Source: Sweltsa coloradensis
Lineage: Eukaryota > Arthropoda > Insecta > Plecoptera > Chloroperlidae
Direction: 5' to 3'
Length of the DNA stretch: 64,000 nt
NCBI GenBank assembly: GCA_024449915.1
Contig: JAMZAV010000918.1
Coordinates: 62,001-126,000, forward strand
Shown here piece after piece: positions 22,846 to 35,011 of the stretch (its first letter is position 1; every line of letters begins with the position of its first letter). Under the pieces are notes generated by a model. It saw only the letters and a program-made list of their open reading frames with translations. It ran no database searches and was not told the DNA's origin. Position numbers and translations under genes: made by a program.

Positions 22846-24764
22846 GTGCTACTACTAATCCCGACTCACTAAGATAGTTTCAGTATAGTAAGAAGTTATA
22901 TTTTTATGACATGGCTCGTCTACTATTAAAAAATGCCTGTAATCCCGAGCATTCACTGAGATTGTTTGCTTTAAACTGGTTTAAATATGATACTGCGTTC
23001 ACTTAGTTTGTTAATTGCTTTGAAAATAAATCAGGGACACTAATTAAACGATAGGCCCTATAGTAACCTGATCTATAAAACAGGCCATAAATGTGGCTTC
23101 AGTCAGCTCTTCGTAATCATTTTTAATAAAGTTGTAACATTAAAACACTACAGACACTTCAAAGATAAGATTGTAAGATAAAATCATAAATCCGTACTGA
23201 CGTTTAGTCAACCGTACAAGCAATACCAGATTTTCATGTGAGTTGGGTAACGTATTAAAATAACTTGGAGGTTCAAGCTTCAATGTGGTTCTTACCTTTT
23301 GCATCAACTTTGTGGTGTCCCTTCTTACTTAGAAGAGCGTAGAGATTAGTTGATATGATCATCAGAAAGTAAATAAACTTTGTTTTAAAATTCCGACGCT
23401 ACAATACGATCATCTTTGTCATGTGCGTTGACGTCTGCACTTTCTTGATAGGGGCAGTGACGTTTATTAATTTCATTATTGTTCTGTTTGTTATTTGTGT
23501 TTTGTTTATTTGTTGTCGTTATTGTTAATACAACATAATGCATATAGTTTTTTAAGCTTAATTTACACACATTGACATGTAGATCCACAACGTTCAGCGG
23601 TACATTTAACCTATTTTCCAACAATGCCTCGTCGTAAGAAAAAGTATCATGCACAATCAAATTATTCTGGATAGTGACTGAAAAATATAATATGGAACTC
23701 TTTTTTTACAAACGGTTATTTTCAATTGCCTGATAAAAATGGTCACAGCATAATCTAGGATTAACCCATGTATACACATAGTAACTTGAATGTGCTTTTT
23801 TGAGTTTGTGAGTGTTGAACTCAAACAAAAATGAAAAAATTAAAGATATTTAAACCATATTTTTAAACCGACCATTTTTAACTCATTTAAAAAAAAACTG
23901 TTATTCGTGAAAAAGTTATATGGCGATTTCGTTGTCATGGATTTCATATAAACGATTAAATACTTTATTCCCTTTTGATATTTGATATTTTAAAATAGAA
24001 ACAAAATATAAAAATATATACCATTTTTAATCTAACTAATAATGTCTACAAGTGCCAGGTTTACAAGGGGCTTCATTTAGTTCAGATTAGATTGAGCCCT
24101 ATCAATCATTAATAATTATGATACATTATGATTCATACTGTTCGGTATTTGTTCTCTCGTAGTCGTATCTCTACTTAATGTTTTTATGTTTATTTTTTAG
24201 CATTCAATTACTATGTCACCAGCATGCGATATTTTTCTAGGTTGAACTTCTCCTTATCGTGTCTTATCGAATTAATTGGATTATTTTTCACAGTTTGTTA
24301 TCACACATGTTACAGTAAGGACAGGTACAAGGAAGTCAAAGGAGTTACCATGCACGTCGCTCTCACGCGCACCAGATATGAGTCAGGACGTATTTCCCGA
24401 AGCTGGTTAACCGCACAACTTGTTATTTTGACAGCACTTTTATTTTTACAGTTTTGAACTATTTTCCTCGCTTATTAATTTGCTTTGGATCGGAAATGAA
24501 GTCACGCAAAGTATGTAACATCGTAGACGCCCTTTTAAGTATAACGATCTAAAATAATATGAATATTAAAATTTTCTGACAGCGGCAATAACCTTCGAGA
24601 GAGTTTTCCTCAAAAGTGTATTACTCTTACCGCTTCAATTTATTTGTGTCGCGTAATCAAATAGTCATCCTCACAATATACGATGCTATTTTGTGTCAAT
24701 CAAATGCTCAATCAAATGCAAATGGATTTGCAAAATATTTGCTAAAACAAGGATAAACAGTAAT

Positions 24765-24767
<3 letters not shown>
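22846..24767. other. Unassigned sequence
   Basis: No coding frame or repeat recognised. Confidence 0.3.
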
Positions 24768-24797
<30 letters not shown>

Positions 24798-24862
24798 GTG
24801 ACGGTGACGGTGACGGTGACGGTGACGGTGACGGTGACGGTGACGGTGACGATGACGAGACG
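24768..24862 (+). repeat. (GATGAC)n to (GGTGAC)n hexanucleotide tract
   Basis: About five GATGAC units are followed by about ten GGTGAC units and a decayed GATGAC edge. The change of one base in a block of units indicates later expansion of a variant unit. The His-Arg repeat read on the minus strand is a by-product. Confidence 0.9.
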
Positions 24863-24962
24863 ATGATGATGATTTTTGTACCTTTGATTTTTGTTTCACT
24901 TCAATGGTTATTCGAGACGATGAGATGGTGAAAGATGACAATGAACAACTGTAAAAAAAAAA

Positions 24963-25030
24963 CATGCCTTATGCGGAATTCGAACCCACATCCTCATAGA
25001 GCTACCACAGCGTAGAGCCACCGCGGACAG
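24963..25030 (-). mobile_element. tRNA-like sequence, probable SINE head
   Basis: On the minus strand an A-box-like TGGCTCTACGCTGTGGTAGC is followed by the B box GGTTCGAATTCC (24,975-24,986). A homopolymer run of A (given strand) lies just left, at 24,951-24,962. I could not find a sound cloverleaf, so a SINE is more likely than a functional tRNA gene. Confidence 0.45.
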
Positions 25031-25199
25031 CTTTGAAGAGTTATAACTATAATACAAATACACCGTGATAGACTACACTTGGCCTAGCTGGCATGGTGGT
25101 GTTTTATTTTGCCCGAAACTAATTGAAAATAAAAAGAACACCAACAAGTGATTTTCTGGTCTTTCATCCAAAAACGAATAACAGTCATTGGTCGTTTTG

Positions 25200-25512
25200 C
25201 CTTCGGTACGGCAAAGTCACTTGAATGGGTGGATGTATTCGTGATTCTATGACACCATACTTTTTTATTTATTATTATGCATATTACAACAGAGTACAAA
25301 TACTCCACAAGTGAAATTCATAGCATGATGGACAGACAAACTTACATACATTAAAATATACAATAAACATTCACAAAATAATAAAATATGTGTCTCTTTA
25401 AACACATTTTAAATTAGCAATTTAAATGTGAAGCTATCAAAATTAAAATGACGGTTCAGTATTGCCTACCGCAAAGACACTTGCATGGGTGGATGTATTC
25501 GTGATTCTAGCG
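25200..25512. repeat. Duplicated 40-bp motif
   Basis: CAAAGTCACTTGAATGGGTGG and the following ATGTATTCGTGATTCTA at about 25,208 recur almost unchanged at about 25,473, 265 bp downstream. Confidence 0.6.
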
Positions 25513-26252
25513 TCAACGGACTGTTTGATGTTTCGATAATGTGGTTGATTGTTATGATAATATGGTATAATATGCTGGGAACGGACACATAGTTTAGTAA
25601 TTATGGAATGATGTGGATTACAAACTCTTATTTTTGTTGAACTAAACTGTAATAAATAAAGCAATCAAATAGTATCTGAAGAAGAGGTATAAGTACCCCC
25701 ATTCCAAATTTTCTACTGAATTCATAGAAGTAGAGCTATTATAACGAACATCAATAATACTTACAAATAAATACTAAGCATTGACTGTGCAATACATTTT
25801 GTAAAAATTGTGTAAATTTTGCATTCGTTCCGAAGATTACAGCTTTTCATATACCTCCCTTCCCCCCCTCCTCCCTCACCGTCCTAGTCTGTTTATATTT
25901 TATAAGCATTAGATTTCATCTATCCATTCACTTAAATATATATTTATCTGTAAAAATCAGTAGTGGGCTATACCTCATTGCTTACGGATTGTTTATATTA
26001 AATGTATGTCTACTTCATTTCAGTTGTCTTGTTTGTCGTTCAGTACCATACTATAAATATGTGTTTTACAGGTACAGGTGGCTTTGTTCGTATCAATTCA
26101 TCATAACAAGCACAGGAACGGGAATACTCAAAACAGGGAGAAAATCAACATAGGCTATTGTCTAAGAAGAACACACAAAATATCATATCTTATTGTGTTA
26201 TGAAATATTTGATGGAGGTACCGAGTACATAAAATCATCAGTTATAAAAAAC
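25513..26252. other. Unassigned sequence
   Basis: Nothing recognised apart from a C-rich run at 25,860-25,875. Confidence 0.3.
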
Positions 26253-26255
26253 TAG

Positions 26256-26300
26256 GGAAACGCCAAAGGCGTTGTTAAACGAGTGAGTTATCCAAGTGTT
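26256..26300 (-). mobile_element. 3' end of a Helitron-like element (D-related)
   Basis: It reads CTAGGGAAACGCCAAAGGCG, then TTGTTAAACGAGTGAG. Inverted, this gives CTCACTCGTTTAAC, a perfect six-pair stem AACGCC/GGCGTT around TTT, and terminal CCCTAG. The other end was not found. Confidence 0.5.
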
Positions 26301-26554
26301 TTGACTTCTAAAACCGGACCGTCTGGTCACCTTACAGGAACTCACTCTGCTTGCCACAATAATTATTTAAATTGAACATTCAAAATGCGAATCGTATTCA
26401 AAACGTATTAGCGTGAAACATTAACAAATTCAGCCACTAAAAACATATTGAAGAGCAATGACAAACAAAAAACAAAACACGGAAGTGTTTTTATTTAATT
26501 TAATTTATTGACATGTTAAGTGAAAGTCTCTTGGTGATGACTTTACACTGTATA

Positions 26555-27846
26555 CTAGACCGCTTCGCGAACGCTTTTTTTAGTCGCATTGATGGATGAG
26601 CTTTTTTGTAAGTCTTTATATGCGTGGGATCTCTTTACTTTTTCAAGTCCTATTGCAAAATCATTTTTGTTAAATTAGGATAATTTTTAAAAAGTAGTAT
26701 TAATTGCTATGGTAATACTAATTAATAGAATGTCAAATATCTGGAGGCCGAAAAGATTTGCTTTTTGAACGCATTGTAGGTGATTGTTGTCAACTTTCTA
26801 TAGTTACTTGTTAGTTATTATAAACCTAAAAAAACTCAATTAAAATTTAAAACCTTTATTTCTAAGGATTCTGGCTAAGTGTTTAACTTTTTCTTTCAAA
26901 AGGTACTACATAACCATTACCTTAATGTCCATGTAAAATACTAGGAAACGCTCAGTTGGACGCGTTGATAAGCGAGCACGTGCTATAGCTAGACCCACAT
27001 TGCACATTTTTTTAAATTTAAAAATTTACGACGTTCGCGTTTCCAGTATTATTTATTATTGCCAAGGTATTTGGGTAAACCCGTGTTTAAATCTTTACTT
27101 TAAAATCCACCGCCATCTAGAGGACCTTGACTCCTTGGGAAAACTTTAAACTCTTTGTTGACAAATAATAGACTGCTTCCTCGAAAGTATTTTGATTACT
27201 TCTAGGTGGCAGTGCATTAGAAACTTCGCGCGTCTTTTCGTTGCCATGGCAACGTTACTTTTGTTATAATGTAATTTCCATCTACACTACTTATCGGATC
27301 AAAATAAAATTAACATATTCGTGACCGGACGGACATTCTAAATGATTTGGCTATCTCAGATTTTGTCGCCGTTGAGTTTGAAAAAAAAACTTTCGATTAA
27401 CTTTAATGTAACTTTTTAAACTTTTTGAACGATTTTGCCACAAAACTAATGGCATTCAATCGAGAACAAAACTTGCGGATGGTGAAAATTTCAAAATCGA
27501 TCCGAGCCTCCGTTCGAACGTTATCGCGAGACATACAAAAAAAAAAAACAAAACCAGTGATATTTTTCCCAGAGTCAATGGGAAAAGGTCGCTCGATTAA
27601 TGAATGTTTTAGCCCCACCGTTGGTCAGAATCGGACCAAATATCACGAAAATATCTTCTTTTTTTAAATAGTAAAAGTAGATTTTATGATAAATATTTCT
27701 TCAAAGTCTCGTTAAAGCATAACTTAAATAATTTCAGTGATTTTAAACGTTCCCATAAAGTTATATCAGATCGGAGCAGCCGTTTGCCAAATATCACTAA
27801 AATATCTAATTAAAAATCGAAAAAAAATCGTTAAAAAGAATATCTA
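26555..27846 (-). mobile_element. Helitron-like element, family A variant, interrupted
   Basis: It starts CTAGACCGCTTCGCGAACGC, followed by TCGCATTGATGGATGAGC. The body runs to 26,940, is broken by the family C element at 26,941-27,600, and resumes with GCCCCACCGTTGGTCAGAAT. Beyond the usual family A body it has an extra segment (TTCAGTGATTTTAAACGTTCC, GATCGGAGCAGCCGTTTGCC), also present in the sister copy at 28,663. The expected right end is missing. Confidence 0.65.
26941..27600 (-). mobile_element. Helitron-like element, family C, exact boundaries
   Basis: 660 bp inserted between AAAATA and TGAATG of the family A element. The sister copy at 29,049-29,060 has the unbroken AAAATATGAATG, so both ends are known to the base. 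There is no target duplication. In element orientation it begins TTAATCGAGCGACC and ends with TGCTCGCTTATCAACGC, a loop, and GCGTTTCCTAG. Its body is unrelated to family A. It includes TTGCCATGGCAACG (a short palindrome), GAGATAGCCAAATCATTTAG inverted, and CGAACGGAGGCTCGGATCG. Non-coding. Confidence 0.75.
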
Positions 27847-27889
27847 AGAAATTTGAATGTAAAGCGACGAAAGCAGCGTTATTTATTGC

Positions 27890-28250
27890 GAAATATCACT
27901 GGTTTTTTTTTTTGTTTTGTTTGTTTTTTTTGTTTGTTTGGGTTTTTTTGTTTTTTATGTCTCGCCATAAACGTTCGAACGGAGGCTCGGATGAGTTTAA
28001 ATTTTGTCCGCAAACTTCGTTCTCGATTGAATGCCATTAGTTTTTGTGGCAAACGTTCAAAAAGGGTTAAAAAGTTACATTAAAATTAATCGAAGTTTTT
28101 TTTTCAAACTAAACGGCGACAAAATCTGAGATAGCCGAATCATTTTGAATGTCAGTCGGGGCACGAATATGTTAATTTTATTTTGATTTCCCTAAGTGTG
28201 TAGATGGAAATTACATTATAACAAAAGTAAGTTGGATGGCAAAAAAAGAC
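27890..28250 (+). mobile_element. Family C element, partial copy in opposite orientation
   Basis: TATCACTGGTTTT, GTTCGAACGGAGGCTCGGAT, CTCGATTGAATGCCATTAG, CAAAATCTGAGATAGCCGAA and GTAGATGGAAATTACATTAT follow in the same order as in the inverse of 26,941-27,600. It fades into poor-quality sequence at about 28,250, so the 3' end is not seen. Together the two copies form an inverted pair with about 300-bp arms. Confidence 0.65.
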
Positions 28251-28512
28251 CCCGAAGGTTAATGCATGCCACAGAAGAATCAATATTTTTTCCAAAAGAA
28301 AACATTTTGAAAAAATTTAAGGGGAAAAAAAAGGTTTCCCGGGTTTTTTCCCCAAAAAAAGGGGGTTTTCCAAAAAAAACCCCAAATTTAATTAAAAAAT
28401 TTAAAAAGGGTAAAGGGGAAATTTTAAATTTAAAAATTTTTTAATTTGGGGGGTCCCTTTTTTCCCCAATGGTTTTTTAATAAACCACTTTTTTTTTTCA
28501 AGGCCCCCTTTT
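28250..28512. other. Probable low-quality consensus
   Basis: Almost every base belongs to a run of three to eight identical bases (for example AAAAAAAGGGGGTTTTCC). No such texture occurs in adjacent DNA. This is more like an assembly or base-calling fault than biology. The 82-codon frame here should be ignored. Confidence 0.6.
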
Positions 28513-28662
28513 TTTCACTCAGGCAGGCACAGACAGACGGACGGACAGAAAATGTATGCTTAAGTAAGTTGCCTACTTATTAATTATATTATTTAATTTA
28601 ATTTATTGACATGTTAAGTGAAAGTCTCTTGGTGATGACTTTACACTGCGAAGTTAAGTATA

Positions 28663-29540
28663 CTAGACCGCTTCGCGAACGCTGTTTTAGTCGCATTGAT
28701 GGATGAGCTTTTTTGTAAGTCTTTAGTATGCGTGGGATCTCTTTACTTTTTCAAGTCCCATTGCAAAATCATTTTTGTTACATTAGGATAATTTTCAAAA
28801 AGTAGTATTAATTGCTATGGTAATACCAGTTAATAGAATGTCAAATATCTGGAGGCCGAAAAGATTTGCTTTTTGAACGCATTGTAGGTGATTGTTGTCA
28901 ACTTTCTAAAGTTACTTGTTAGTTATTATAAACCTAAAAAAAAACTCATATTAAAATTTAAAACCTTTATTTCTAAGGATTCTGACTAAATGTTTAACTT
29001 TTTCTTTGAAAAAAAGGTACTACATTACCATTACCTTAATGTCCATGTAAAATATGAATGTTGTAGCCCCACCCGTTTGGTCAGAATCGGACCAAATATC
29101 ACGAAAATATCGTTTTTTTTTTAAATAGTAAAAGTACGATTTTTATGATAAATATTTCTTCAAATGTCTCTTAAAGCATAACATATATAATTTCAGTGAT
29201 TTTAAACGTTCCCATAAAGTTTTATCAAGATCGGAGCAGCCGTTTGCCAAACATCACTAAAATATCTAATTAAAAATCGAAAAAAATCGTAAAAGTACGA
29301 TAATCATAAGAAATATTTGATCGATTGTATCCAAAAACGTGGCAAGTTTAAGTTCAGAGATTTCGAAGGTCCCCTCCAATTTCCATCAAGAACGCATATG
29401 CCGTTTGGCCGGTAGAGAGCGAACAAACAAACAAAAAAACTAACAAAAAAAACAAAACACCCGAGCTATTTTTCTTGGGGTAACGTAAGTGAAAAAACAA
29501 AAAACAAAGTGAAATTGAAGTCTTCGCTTCGTTCATCCAA
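28663..29540 (-). mobile_element. Helitron-like element, family A variant, complete
   Basis: Starts CTAGACCGCTTCGCGAACGC and ends CTTCGCTTCGTTCATCCAA. 878 bp, longer than typical family A because of an added internal segment (about 29,090-29,280) in which AAAATCGAAAAA and TCACGAAAATATC-type motifs are repeated. It carries the empty site for the family C insertion at 29,054/29,055. Confidence 0.7.
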
Positions 29541-31376
29541 ATTACAATAGTTTTACCGATTACAACTTACAACGTGAATTTTTACAATAGGTTTCACTTT
29601 TTCCAATTTCCATCCATTCATTGGAATGTGAACGCCGTTGTGGAGTAGCCATATGGGATGGGGGTGTGTAGCAATTATTATAAAGAAAAGAGTGCACTTA
29701 CTTCCAAGGCGAATTGTTGGTATTATTGGTATTTTAATCGATCACTCACCAGTCACCACTATAGGGAACCTAAGTGGGCGTTGTCTGGTTCTCTCCGGTC
29801 AGCGTGGTATAGGCGATTAACCCGTGCTAAATGTTTCGTAAGCGATAGCGCGAGAACCCGACCACGGACAGGAATTATATTCATACTGTAAGAAACTATA
29901 ATCTTTCCTCTTTGCGTGGATATACATAACTCTGCTCTATCACAAATATTAATGACATTTGTTTTGAGTCGAAGTGAACTCTACATTTACACTGTTGCCA
30001 AACCTTTCAAACTGCTAATGAAAAAGCACGTAAAAACATTTTGTCCGTGGCATCAGCACAACATTTGGTATCCGACTTGCTTTGTGGCTACTGTGAGGTC
30101 ACTGGGTTGTACTAGATTATACATTACTAATAAAATATCCTTTAATGTGCCAACAAAATCTTGAATGAAAAGTACATTTAGCAACCATGGACAGGCGCGT
30201 GGTATGCGAGGATGCCACAGCTGCACACAACGTGGCTGCGTCTCGCTTAGGTTGCCGCTCAGTCAGAGTACATTTGCGACAGCGCGCAAACATGGGTCCA
30301 TTTAACTCATAATAGTTTGAATTTAGGAAGCGTCATCGAGCAAAGTAGAATGCCATCATCTTCTTGACAAAATTATGCATCTTGTGATGTAATTGGTTTA
30401 GATTTCTTTTGCGCGAGTCAAAAGATACGGCGAGTTACATTTTCGTACCATGCTAATTCTTATGGGCGCCGAGACCAGAGAGAACCAATTTCCTTCCCGC
30501 CTTCAAAACTTAGGTTCCCTATTATTGGCAGCGCATTTAATGGGGTACACTTACACAAAGTGAAGCCAGCTCTACCCTCCCCGTAATTGCATTCAACTTT
30601 CGACGTCCTCACTTTTGGCGTCTCTATTGAGAGACGTTCACGGAATCATCTTTATCGTGGTCCGTGAATAGCGAGCAAGAGTGGTGAAGAGATGCACATG
30701 CAGGTAACATGTGAGGGGAGTTCATTATTCTTCGACCGCGGCGCGCAGCTGGGCAGGGTTCATCATTCAGAGATAATCCCCCCCCAACCCCCCCCCACAA
30801 AACTCGGTACATATGTCGCCAAAGTCCTTTGAAACCCACTGACAAATTGGCATTTCGGCTGTGTAGACTTGTGTTATTATGCTACAATAGACTGTAGGGA
30901 GGAATCGGGGCGTGCTATAGAAAACAAGTAAAACAAGTTGCATTAAAACGACACCCCAGGTTTGACAGCCCCGAAAAGCTGGCATCCATAATTAAAATGA
31001 TTACGTTAACTTCTTGATATAAATCGGTTATCAAATTTTAATTATGTAAGCAGGAAATTCATAGTTATACCACCTTGTTATCACCGTAAGTCAAACAATA
31101 AGGAGGTCTCAAATAAGTATTTTTCGTCTCCAAAGCGTACCCTCACCCCCCTTGTTGTGTATTATGTAGTGGAATAAAGTTTAGCTTTTTCACTGGGTCG
31201 GCAGTTTAACAGGGGGATAGCCGTTTACATGGCTTTGATATGGAGGCAACACAAAGCCCACGTCAATCTCTCGCACCTAGCCAGCGGCGAAATGCCCACA
31301 AGTTATCAACACAGGGCGTTACTGAAGATGCAAGAAGAAATATTGGCTACCACATGCTCAAAAACTAGCTTCATGA
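29541..31376. other. Unassigned sequence
   Basis: No recognisable gene. A C-run at 30,777-30,797 and scattered CG-rich stretches (30,180-30,300) were noted. Open frames of 60-82 codons have no motif. Confidence 0.3.
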
Positions 31377-31893
<517 letters not shown>

Positions 31894-31925
31894 ATGAATG
31901 AATGAATGAATGAAAACATCCATAA

Positions 31926-31957
<32 letters not shown>

Positions 31958-32004
31958 TAATAATAATAATAATAATAAATAATAATAATATAATAATAAT
32001 AATA
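31894..32004. repeat. (ATGA)n then imperfect (AAT)n
   Basis: Four to five ATGA units at 31,894-31,912, then AAT-rich sequence from 31,926 with interruptions (AAAAAA, AAATAAT). Confidence 0.85.
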
Positions 32005-32582
32005 ATGTTGGATGAGCGAAAGCGAGGACTTCAATTTCATGACCCCAAAAAATTTAGCTCGGGGTTTTTTGTTTGTTTGTTTTTTCTGTCTATTTGTTAA
32101 CTCTCTACCAGGCAAACGGCATATCCGATCTTGATGAAAATTGGAGGGACCTTCGAAATCTCTAAACTTAGAGGTGTATTGTTTTTGGGTACAATCGAAG
32201 AAATATTTCTCATGAATATCGTACTTTTACGATTTTTTTCGATTTTTAGTGCAATATTTTCGTGACATTTGGGCCGATTCTGACCAAACGAGTGGGGCTA
32301 CAACGTTCATATTATACATGGACATTAAGGTTATGGTGATGTAGTACATTTTGAAAGAAAAAGTTGAAAAAGTTAGCCAGAATCCATAGAAATAAAGCTT
32401 TTAATATAAGTTTTTTACGGTAAATAATAACAACAAGTAACAATAGAAACTTGACAACAATCACCTACAATGCGTAGGCAGCAAAACAAAGCACTTGCAA
32501 CAGTAAAGATATCTCATGCAAAAAAACTTAAAAAAGCTCATCCATCAACGCGACTAAAAAAAGCGTTTGCGAAGCTTCCTAG
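32005..32582 (+). mobile_element. Helitron-like family A, complete
   Basis: 578 bp from TTGGATGAGCGAAAGCGAGG to GCGTTTGCGAAGCTTCCTAG. The internal inverted word AGCTCATCCATC and the AACGC/GCGTT stem are intact. The next element begins at the very next base. Confidence 0.8.
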
Positions 32583-33360
32583 TTGGATGAGCGAAGCGAA
32601 GACTTCAATTTCACCGACCCCCCAAAAAATTTAGCTCGGGTGTTTTTTTTTTTTTTTTTTTTCTGTCTGTTTTTTCGCTCTCTACCGGGCTTTCGGTCGC
32701 TCTCTACCGGGCAAACGGCATATGCGATCTTGATGAAAATTTAAGGGGACCTTCGAAATCTCTGAACTTAGACTTGCTAAGTTTTTGGGTACAATCGAAA
32801 AAATATTTCTCATGAATATCGTACTTTTACGATTTTTTTCGATTTTTAGTGCGATATTTTCGTGACATTTGGGCCGATTCTGACCAAACGGGTGGGGCTA
32901 CAACGTTCATATTTCACATGGACATTAAGGTAATGGTGATGTATTGCTTTCTGAAAGAAAAAGTTGAAAAAATTAGCCAGAATTTATAGAAATAAAGCTT
33001 TTAATATAAGTTTTTTGACTTTTTGTGCGATATTTTCGTGCCATTTGGGCCAATTCTGACCAAACGGGTGGGGCTACAACGTTCATATTATACGTGGACA
33101 TTAAGGTTATGGTGATGTAGTACCTTTTGAAAGAAAAAGTTGAAAAAGTTAGCCAGAATCCATAGAAAAAAAACTTTTAATGTAAGATTTTTACGTTAAA
33201 TAATAACAAATTAACAAGAAACAATAGAAACTTGACAACAATCACCTACAATGCGTCGGCAGAAAAACAAAGCACTTGCAAAAGTAAAGATATCCCACGC
33301 AAACTAAAAACTTTAAAAAAGCTCATCCATCAACGCGGCGGGACTTAAGCGTTTTCCTAG
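32583..33360 (+). mobile_element. Helitron-like family A, long subfamily (A2)
   Basis: Starts directly after the CTAG of the preceding copy. 778 bp with an internal duplication: the segment TTTTGTGCGATATTTTCGTG...AAACTTTTAAT occurs twice (about 32,845-33,010 and 33,020-33,185). The 3' end is of the second type, CAACGCGGCGGGACTTAAGC then GTTTTCCTAG, as in 56,318-57,087 and 57,184-57,972. Confidence 0.8.
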
Positions 33361-33458
33361 TAATAATAAATTTTGTTGTTTAATTGAACATAGTTGGCAA
33401 TGGCAAACTGTGCACAACAAACCAATGAGGAGTTTTTTTTTTTTTTTTAAATAAGAAT

Positions 33459-34059
33459 TATTGGATGAGCGAAGCGAAGACTTAAATTTCACCGACCCCC
33501 AAAAAAATTTAGCTCGGGTGTTTTTTGTTTTTGTTTTTGTTTTTTTGTTTGTTTGTTTTTCCGTCTGTTTGTTCGCTCTCTACCGGGCAAACGGCGTATC
33601 CGATCTTGATGAAAATTTAAGGGGACCTTCGAAATCTCTGAACTTAGACTTGCTACGTTTTTGAGTACAATAGAAGAAATATTTCTCATGAATATTGTAC
33701 TGTTACGATTTTTTTCGATTTTTTGTGCGATATTTTCGTGACATTTGGGCCGATTCTGACCAAACGGGTGGGGCTACAACGTTAATATTATACATGGACA
33801 TTAAGGTTATGGTGATGTAGTACCTTTTGAAAGAAAAAGTTGAAAAAGCTTGCCAGAATTTATAGAAATAAATCTTTTAATATAAGTTTTTTACGGTAAA
33901 TAATACCAATCAACAAGAAACAATCGAAACTTGACAACAATCACCTACAATGCGTAGGCAGCAAAACAAAGCACTTGCAAAAGTAAAGATATCCCACGCA
34001 AACTAAAAAACTTTAAAAAGCTCATCAATCAACGCGTTTGGACTTTAGCGTTTTCCTAG
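33459..34059 (+). mobile_element. Helitron-like family A, complete
   Basis: 601 bp from TTGGATGAGCGAAGCGAAG to GGACTTTAGCGTTTTCCTAG. Flanks A and T. It has a short body (no internal duplication) with the second-type 3' end, so body length and 3' end type are not strictly linked. Confidence 0.8.
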
Positions 34060-34890
34060 TAATTACCATGCCGTAACATGTAGCGCACATTTTTGCACTT
34101 CACTCACTCGAGAGACGGCAAATCCATCATTGCCTTTACACCACAAGTCACAAAGCGGGCTATAATTGCCTAGGAGGGTGGCCAGGTGTCAAAATATTTC
34201 TATTGAAGCCCTAATGAGGTAGCCTTTCTGTGGGGTTGGTCGCACAATTTTGGGGAAAGGATATACGGGTGGACAGTGGATGTCAAATTGTCTCTATTAT
34301 CATTGAATATCTTTCTATACAGACTATATACTCAAAGCTATTATGTCTCTTCGCCGACAAAATGGAAGTGAAGCGATGTTTTGGCGGGAAACTATTATTC
34401 TCTGCCATTCGCTCTAAAACACACAATCCATGAAAACGTCCGTCAAATCGTTTAGAACATTTTGAAATTAACCAGTAGTTTTCTAATTCACTTTAGAAGA
34501 TACTAATCCAAGTGGGCCTACATAAATAACAGTAAATCAATTCCCAATCCGAAATGAACCAAAAAAAAAATAAGATAATATTTGTATAACTAATGCCGAT
34601 AGCTTATTATAAGTATAATACATTGTTGTTTTCAGTTCAGTGATATTTATCATGCTCTTCTGAAATGATGTAAAGTAAACCCTGAAATGATAATATTTGT
34701 TTTTATTACCGGTCTCATCTGGCTTTCACATAATACAGACTCGCTCAAGAGCTGGTGCGCAGTGAAACGAACGTCCTGAAGTACGAGTTTTAGTAATTGA
34801 TGTGTTTTTAGTTAGTATTTGACTCAAATACAGTGTGTTTGAAACAATATATAGATGATTATAATATTCGACCCTTTATCCAAAAATTAA
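34060..34890. other. Unassigned sequence
   Basis: Nothing recognised. Confidence 0.3.
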
Positions 34891-34898
34891 GTCGGTTA

Positions 34899-34920
34899 GG
34901 GGGGTGGGGGGTGGGGGTGG
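34899..34920 (+). other. G-rich run, possible quadruplex
   Basis: Four G tracts of 6, 6, 5 and 2 separated by single T bases. It could form a four-stranded structure; no link to a gene is visible. Confidence 0.4.
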
Positions 34921-35011
34921 ATCCCACCAAACTCTTGGGCCCTCGGGACTCTAGAAGTTGGATCACCCATATTTTCTCGTGCTTCTTCCTTCTCTTCTTC
35001 ACTTTTTTTTT

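Larger units (their letters stand above)
26490..29300. repeat. Duplicated segment: flank plus Helitron-like element
   Basis: 26,490-26,940 is repeated at 28,588-29,054. The copies share both the element and 65 bp of the DNA outside it (ATTGACATGTTAAGTGAAAG, CTCTTGGTGATGACTTTACA). They must therefore stem from duplication of a larger segment rather than two insertions. The match resumes at 27,601-27,846 versus 29,055-29,300 after a 660-bp insertion in the first copy. Confidence 0.7.

Noticed and set aside
24708..24965. His-Arg repeat protein on the minus strand
   Set aside because: Produced by the GATGAC/GGTGAC microsatellite.
24963..25030. Possible functional tRNA gene; also at 14,811, 41,820 and 59,001
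   Set aside because: Boxes A and B are present but arms do not pair into a cloverleaf, and SINE bodies or tails follow.
27232..28250. Large inverted repeat as a single foldback transposon
   Set aside because: Explained by two family C copies in opposite orientation, one with exact ends at 26,941 and 27,600.
28196..28444. 82-codon lysine-rich frame
   Set aside because: Lies in the run-length-distorted patch.
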